Assembly: GCA_016202725.1 (NCBI GenBank)
Contig: JACQOD010000092.1
Coordinates: 1-7,195 of the forward strand
DNA: 7,195 nucleotides
Direction: 5' to 3'
Origin: Candidatus Aenigmatarchaeota archaeon
GTDB taxonomy: Archaea > Aenigmatarchaeota > Aenigmatarchaeia > QMZP01
Numbering within the stretch: position 1 is the stretch's first letter; every line of letters begins with the position of its first letter. A model generated the notes under the pieces. The model was not told the DNA's origin. It did not search any database and was given only the letters and a program-made list of their open reading frames with translations. Of this stretch, positions 5,078 to 7,195 are shown one piece after another. A program made the translations under genes and the position numbers.

Positions 5078-5092
5078 CGTTTCCCGTTTTTT
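5078..5092 (+). terminator. Poly-T terminator after the 4643-5041 gene
   Basis: CGTTTCCCGTTTTTT ends in a T6 run about 46 bp past the stop codon. T-rich tracts without a required hairpin are the usual archaeal transcription terminator. Confidence 0.6.
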
Positions 5093-5254
5093 GGCAGGGC
5101 AACCGCCAGCCTGCATCGCCGAGAAGCCTCCCCGCCCGCTCCACGCGCACGACCGCTCCCTGGCAGGCCGCCTCCGATCCGGCCCCCCCCGGGGCGAGAG
5201 CGTGCCATCCGCCGATCACCCGGGCTCTCCAGGAGCCTCCCCCCGCTGGGAGGG

Positions 5255-5280
5255 GAAAAGGAAAGAAAAAAAGGAAAACC
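5255..5280 (-). terminator. Strong T-rich terminator after the CARDB surface protein gene
   Basis: Directly after the minus-strand TAG the transcript strand reads through several T-runs separated by single or double C: T4, T7, T3 and T4. It is the clearest terminator in the window. It and the plus-strand T6 at 5087-5092 bracket the convergent gap. A small hairpin (CCTCCC 5236-5241 with GGGAGG 5248-5253) lies just beyond it. Confidence 0.75.
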
Positions 5281-6063
5281 CTAGACGCTGAACGTGGTGT
5301 TCAGCCCGTTGTTGTTCTCGTTGCTCTCCGCCACGGCGTTGAACCAGTCGGCATCCGCGCTCGCGGTGTAGGTCCCCGTGCCAAGCTGGTAGGTCGCGAT
5401 GACGATGGCGGTCTGTCCCGGCACCAGGGCGATGGTCGAGGCGGTCTGCTCGCCGCCGGCGGGGGTGACGAAGAACCGCGTGGTGGATGCGCCGGCGAGG
5501 ACGATCCCGACGTTCTTCACCGTGGCCGACAGGGTCACGCTGGAGTTGCTGGTGTTGCTGCCGTTCGAGCCGTTGCCCGAGACCGACGCCTGCAGCGAGA
5601 TGACCCTGAGGTCAGGCAGGCTGCCGTTGCTGCCGTTGCAGGCCGCGCCTGCAAGCGAGCAGGTGCTGGTCCCGTTCCCGGTGAGGAGGGTGCAGGTGTT
5701 GCTCACGCAGGTCAGGTAGGTCTGGTTGCTCTGGTTGCCGCACGAGGAGCCCTGGGGGGAGCAGAGGTTGCTGCCCGGCCCCTGGACGACGCTGCAGGTG
5801 TTGCTCACGCATTCCAAGTGGGTCTGGTTGGTCTGGTTGCCGCAGCTGGAGCCTACGGGAGCGCACCGGTTCTGGCCGGCGCCAGCCACCCGGGTGCAAC
5901 TGTAGTTCACGCATTCCAGGTGGGTCTGGTTGGTCTGGTTCTTTTTGGCCCCGGCGATGTACTGCTGGCCGGCAGGAGAGGAAAACGTGCCCGAATAGAC
6001 CGCTACCCCTGCCACGATGACAACGAGAAGAACAACGGCGATGAGTGCAGTGGGTGTTGCCAT
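5281..6063 (-). CDS. Surface protein with three Cys-rich modules and a CARDB domain
   Basis: The 260-aa product has an N-terminal membrane anchor (about 5-24). Three 34-residue modules start at 42, 76 and 110, each with four Cys spaced C-x4-C-x10-C-x6-C (51/56/67/74, 85/90/101/108, 119/124/135/142) and a leading NQTNQT- or NQSNQT-type stretch. A Ser/Asn/Gly linker leads to a CARDB-like beta-sandwich (about 149-260), recognised from LPDLRVISL, the central VKNVG, and DADWFNAVAESNENNN near the end. I count 15 N-x-S/T sequons, consistent with heavy N-glycosylation at an archaeal cell surface. CARDB domains are adhesion-like folds of bacterial and archaeal surface proteins. Start ATG 6063 has a TATA box 34 nt upstream; the stop runs into a strong terminator. 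The ligand is unknown, and the long plus-strand frame across it is a shadow. Confidence 0.88.
   Translation of the reverse strand: MATPTALIAVVLLVVIVAGVAVYSGTFSSPAGQQYIAGAKKNQTNQTHLECVNYSCTRVAGAGQNRCAPVGSSCGNQTNQTHLECVSNTCSVVQGPGSNLCSPQGSSCGNQSNQTYLTCVSNTCTLLTGNGTSTCSLAGAACNGSNGSLPDLRVISLQASVSGNGSNGSNTSNSSVTLSATVKNVGIVLAGASTTRFFVTPAGGEQTASTIALVPGQTAIVIATYQLGTGTYTASADADWFNAVAESNENNNGLNTTFSV
5635..5940 (-). repeat. Three coding repeats of 102 bp (Cys4 modules)
   Basis: Residues 42-75, 76-109 and 110-143 of the surface protein are three consecutive 34-residue units with invariant Cys spacing. Units 1 and 2 are closest, sharing NQTNQTHLECV and GSSCG; unit 3 is more diverged (GAACN in place of GSSCG). 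Confidence 0.85.
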
Positions 6064-6092
6064 GTTCTCTCTGGTATCTATTGGGGGGGAAC

Positions 6093-6102
6093 GTATTTAA
6101 GC
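6093..6102 (-). promoter_or_regulatory. TATA box of the CARDB surface protein gene
   Basis: GCTTAAATAC on the minus strand is centred near 6097, predicting transcription from about 6071 and a leader of about 8 nt before ATG 6063. Confidence 0.65.
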
Positions 6103-6581
6103 GCCTGGCGCCTGCAGGCATGCGGGGCATCGGACTCCTGCAATCCGGCCGTGCGGCAGCAGTGGCGGCCGCTGTCGGCCCTTGACATGGGGACCGGGGG
6201 TGAATAGTGTCCCTGCGGGTCTGCCTCCCGGTTGAAGATCGGCATGCGCGGCCCCGCGGCGCCCCACGGCCCTGCAATCCGGGAGCTTCATGACTCCTTC
6301 CAGGAGCCAGGGTGCGGATCAGATCTGCACCTCCTCGAGATCCCCCCCACATCGCTCATCTCCCCCTGTGCGCTGACGGACAACCGGAGATTGCATCCCT
6401 CCATCGGGCAGGAGACTGCCCTGGGGAGCACCCCTTTCGGGAGCCTTTCGGGGAGGAGCGTGTGCGTTCACGCTTCCAGCGTTCCGCCCGCAAGGGATGC
6501 AGCCCCGGCCTCCCGCTGGCATGCATTTCCCGCTGGCATGCATTTCCCGCTGCCTTGCCCACCCACACAAGGAGCGTGCCA
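6103..6581. other. Long intergenic stretch between divergent genes, no supported gene
   Basis: This GC-rich spacer separates the minus-strand surface protein gene and the plus-strand CPTC membrane gene. Open frames such as 6232-6588 and 6312-6614 (plus) have poor starts, no promoter and no protein character. A 17-bp tandem repeat lies near the right end (6511-6552), and CCTTTCGGG occurs twice 11 bp apart near 6433-6452. I see no RNA gene. Confidence 0.5.
6511..6552 (+). repeat. 17-bp tandem repeat, about 2.4 copies, upstream of the CPTC membrane gene
   Basis: TCCCGCTGGCATGCATT occurs at 6511-6527 and 6528-6544, and its first eight bases again at 6545-6552. Each unit contains the palindromes GCATGC and ATGCAT. 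It ends about 30 bp before the promoter of the 6611 gene, so it could be a tandem protein-binding site or simple slippage. Confidence 0.8.
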
Positions 6582-6590
6582 CATTTAACT
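6582..6590 (+). promoter_or_regulatory. TATA box of the 6611-7069 gene (leaderless)
   Basis: CATTTAACT is centred near 6586, about 25-26 nt before the ATG at 6611, which suggests a leaderless transcript and supports that start codon. Confidence 0.6.
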
Positions 6591-6610
6591 CCCGGCGCTA
6601 AACCTCTGCC

Positions 6611-7069
6611 ATGATCGCCCTCCTCGCCATCCAGAAGGGCAGGACCGTGCTGGTCACCCTGGCCGCCACCGCCCTCATGCTGGTCATCTACCCGCTCCTG
6701 CAGTCGCTGGGCCAGGCGGACATCTGGTTCGCGGTGATTGCTCCCGGCAACCTCGCCCTCTACCTGGCCTTCTCGATCCTGTTCGGGCTCATGACCTCAC
6801 TGCAGGTCCATAGGCTGCGTGCGCGCGCCTGCCCGGTCAGGAAGAGCGGCTCCCTGGGCCTGGCGGGGACCGTCGGCGGCTTCTTCGTCGCCCAGTGCCC
6901 GACCTGCGCGGTCCTCCTCGCCACCTTCCTGCCGTTCAACACGATCATCCTGATCTCCTCCCTGAATGTCTGGCTGACCCTGGGGAGCATGGCGCTCATG
7001 CTCCTGGCTATCCACCTCCTCGGGGGGTTCAGGCCGGCGGCCCAAGGAACCCCGAAAAAAGGCGATTGA
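6611..7069 (+). CDS. Four-helix membrane protein with a CPTC motif, possibly metal- or thiol-linked
   Basis: This 152-aa protein has four predicted membrane segments (about 12-31, 43-62, 83-108, 111-137) and a short hydrophilic tail. The third segment carries FFVAQCPTC with Cys96 and Cys99, next to Pro and within the membrane; Cys74 lies in the basic loop before it. CPxC pairs inside a helix occur in metal-translocating and thiol-redox membrane proteins. I recall small archaeal and bacterial membrane proteins with similar glycine-phenylalanine-CPxC helices near copper genes, but I cannot name a family. Its presence about 3.4 kb from the metal operon suggests, without proving, a related role. 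A 25-26-nt TATA-to-ATG spacing supports the start. The stop codon lies only a few bases before the probable end of an insertion sequence, so the native C-terminus may have been altered. Confidence 0.78.
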   Translation: MIALLAIQKGRTVLVTLAATALMLVIYPLLQSLGQADIWFAVIAPGNLALYLAFSILFGLMTSLQVHRLRARACPVRKSGSLGLAGTVGGFFVAQCPTCAVLLATFLPFNTIILISSLNVWLTLGSMALMLLAIHLLGGFRPAAQGTPKKGD

Positions 7070-7094
7070 TTATGCTTTGTTGCATAAATGAGGG

Positions 7095-7109
7095 GTATGT
7101 GTTTAGCTC
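7095..7109 (+). repeat. 15-bp direct repeat, copy 2
   Basis: This is the second exact copy of GTATGTGTTTAGCTC, between the probable insertion-sequence end and the transposase stop codon. See the copy at 3476-3490. Confidence 0.55.
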
Positions 7110-7111
7110 GT

Positions 7112-7195
7112 CTAACCGTTAGCAGTCGGACACACACTTTTGACAATTCTTCCGCTCTGCGAATCAGTCGCATTGAAAATCGGCATGCCTAGACC
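7112..7195 (-). CDS. C-terminal tail of a probable IS5-like transposase, rest off the right edge
   Basis: In the minus-strand frame entering from the right edge, 27 codons run without a stop to TAG at 7112-7114. The peptide begins GLGMPIFNATD and ends KSVCPTANG. The LGMP motif resembles the C-terminal LNxxxxLGMP region I recall from IS903-group transposases. At 27 residues the fragment is too short to prove anything alone; the case depends on the inverted-repeat-like end 39 bp further on. No catalytic residue of the DDE domain lies in this piece. Confidence 0.35.
   Translation of the reverse strand, partial: GLGMPIFNATDSQSGRIVKSVCPTANG

Larger units (their letters stand above)
7073..7195 (-). 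mobile_element. One end of a probable IS5-family (IS903-like) insertion sequence
   Basis: TGCTTTGTTGCATAAATG (7073-7090) matches 15 of 18 positions of the IS903 terminal inverted repeat as I remember it (GGCTTTGTTGAATAAATC). Beginning 39 bp inside this end there is a minus-strand stop codon preceded by an open frame to the window edge, as expected if this is the right end of the element with its transposase reading toward it. The other end, most of the transposase and the target duplication lie outside the window. Base composition is also less GC-rich than the flanking gene. TTATGC and GCATAA (7070-7075 and 7082-7087) form a small hairpin at the junction. The call rests on recalled sequence and needs a database match. 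Confidence 0.5.

Noticed and set aside
5065..6207. 380-codon open frame on the plus strand
   Set aside because: It runs antisense over the CARDB surface gene, whose domains, signal anchor, TATA box and terminator are clear. The translation is Gly/Ala/Val/Arg-rich low complexity typical of an antisense shadow in GC-rich DNA.
4426..7188. ATCGGCATGC found at 4426, 6238 and 7179
   Set aside because: A 10-base word repeating a few times in 7 kb is expected by chance, and the sites share no context.

Overview
The window looks like GC-rich archaeal DNA. The clearest sign is promoter geometry: most gene starts have an archaeal TATA element (TTTAAA- or TTTATAAG-like) whose centre lies about 26 nt before the ATG, as expected for leaderless transcripts, or a little further with a very short leader. 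Genes inside the operon instead have Shine-Dalgarno-like GGAGG/AAGGAG sequences and ATGA stop/start overlaps. The surface proteins (a beta-helix repeat protein, and a Cys-module plus CARDB protein rich in N-glycosylation sequons) would suit a DPANN-type or other environmental archaeon. The exact lineage cannot be fixed from this sequence.

Layout. 1-853 (minus): secreted parallel beta-helix (NosD-like) protein, cut by the left edge, with 69/72-bp tandem repeats. 854-1195: divergent intergenic region with promoters for both sides and a candidate operator. 1196-2591 (plus): a tight three-gene operon encoding a free HMA metallochaperone, a 79-aa Cys/His-rich protein, and an HMA domain fused to a Met-rich multi-pass membrane protein. 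2748-3233 (plus): membrane-anchored cupredoxin. 3234-3629: no supported gene. 3630-4479 (minus): two unrecognised genes with their own leaderless promoters; the upstream one is split by an apparent frameshift at an A5 run. 4643-5041 (plus): small membrane-anchored Cys-containing protein. 5281-6063 (minus): surface protein with three Cys modules and a CARDB domain, convergent with the previous gene and separated from it by poly-T terminators on both strands. 6064-6610: intergenic, with a 17-bp tandem repeat. 6611-7069 (plus): four-helix membrane protein with a CPTC motif. 7073-7195: probable end of an IS5/IS903-like insertion sequence, with the tail of its transposase on the minus strand.

How the genes may work together. 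The stretch 1196-3233, perhaps with 6611-7069, reads as a soft-metal (most likely copper) handling module. A cytosolic HMA chaperone and a thiol/imidazole-rich buffer protein would pass metal to a Met-lined membrane protein, and a cupredoxin with Cys/Met ligands would sit on the outer face. No P-type ATPase and no recognisable metal regulator is present. This assembly is the best candidate for an undescribed system. The metal and its direction of movement are inference.

The left edge lies inside tandem repeats and the right edge inside a probable IS, so the window may be an entire contig broken at repeats.
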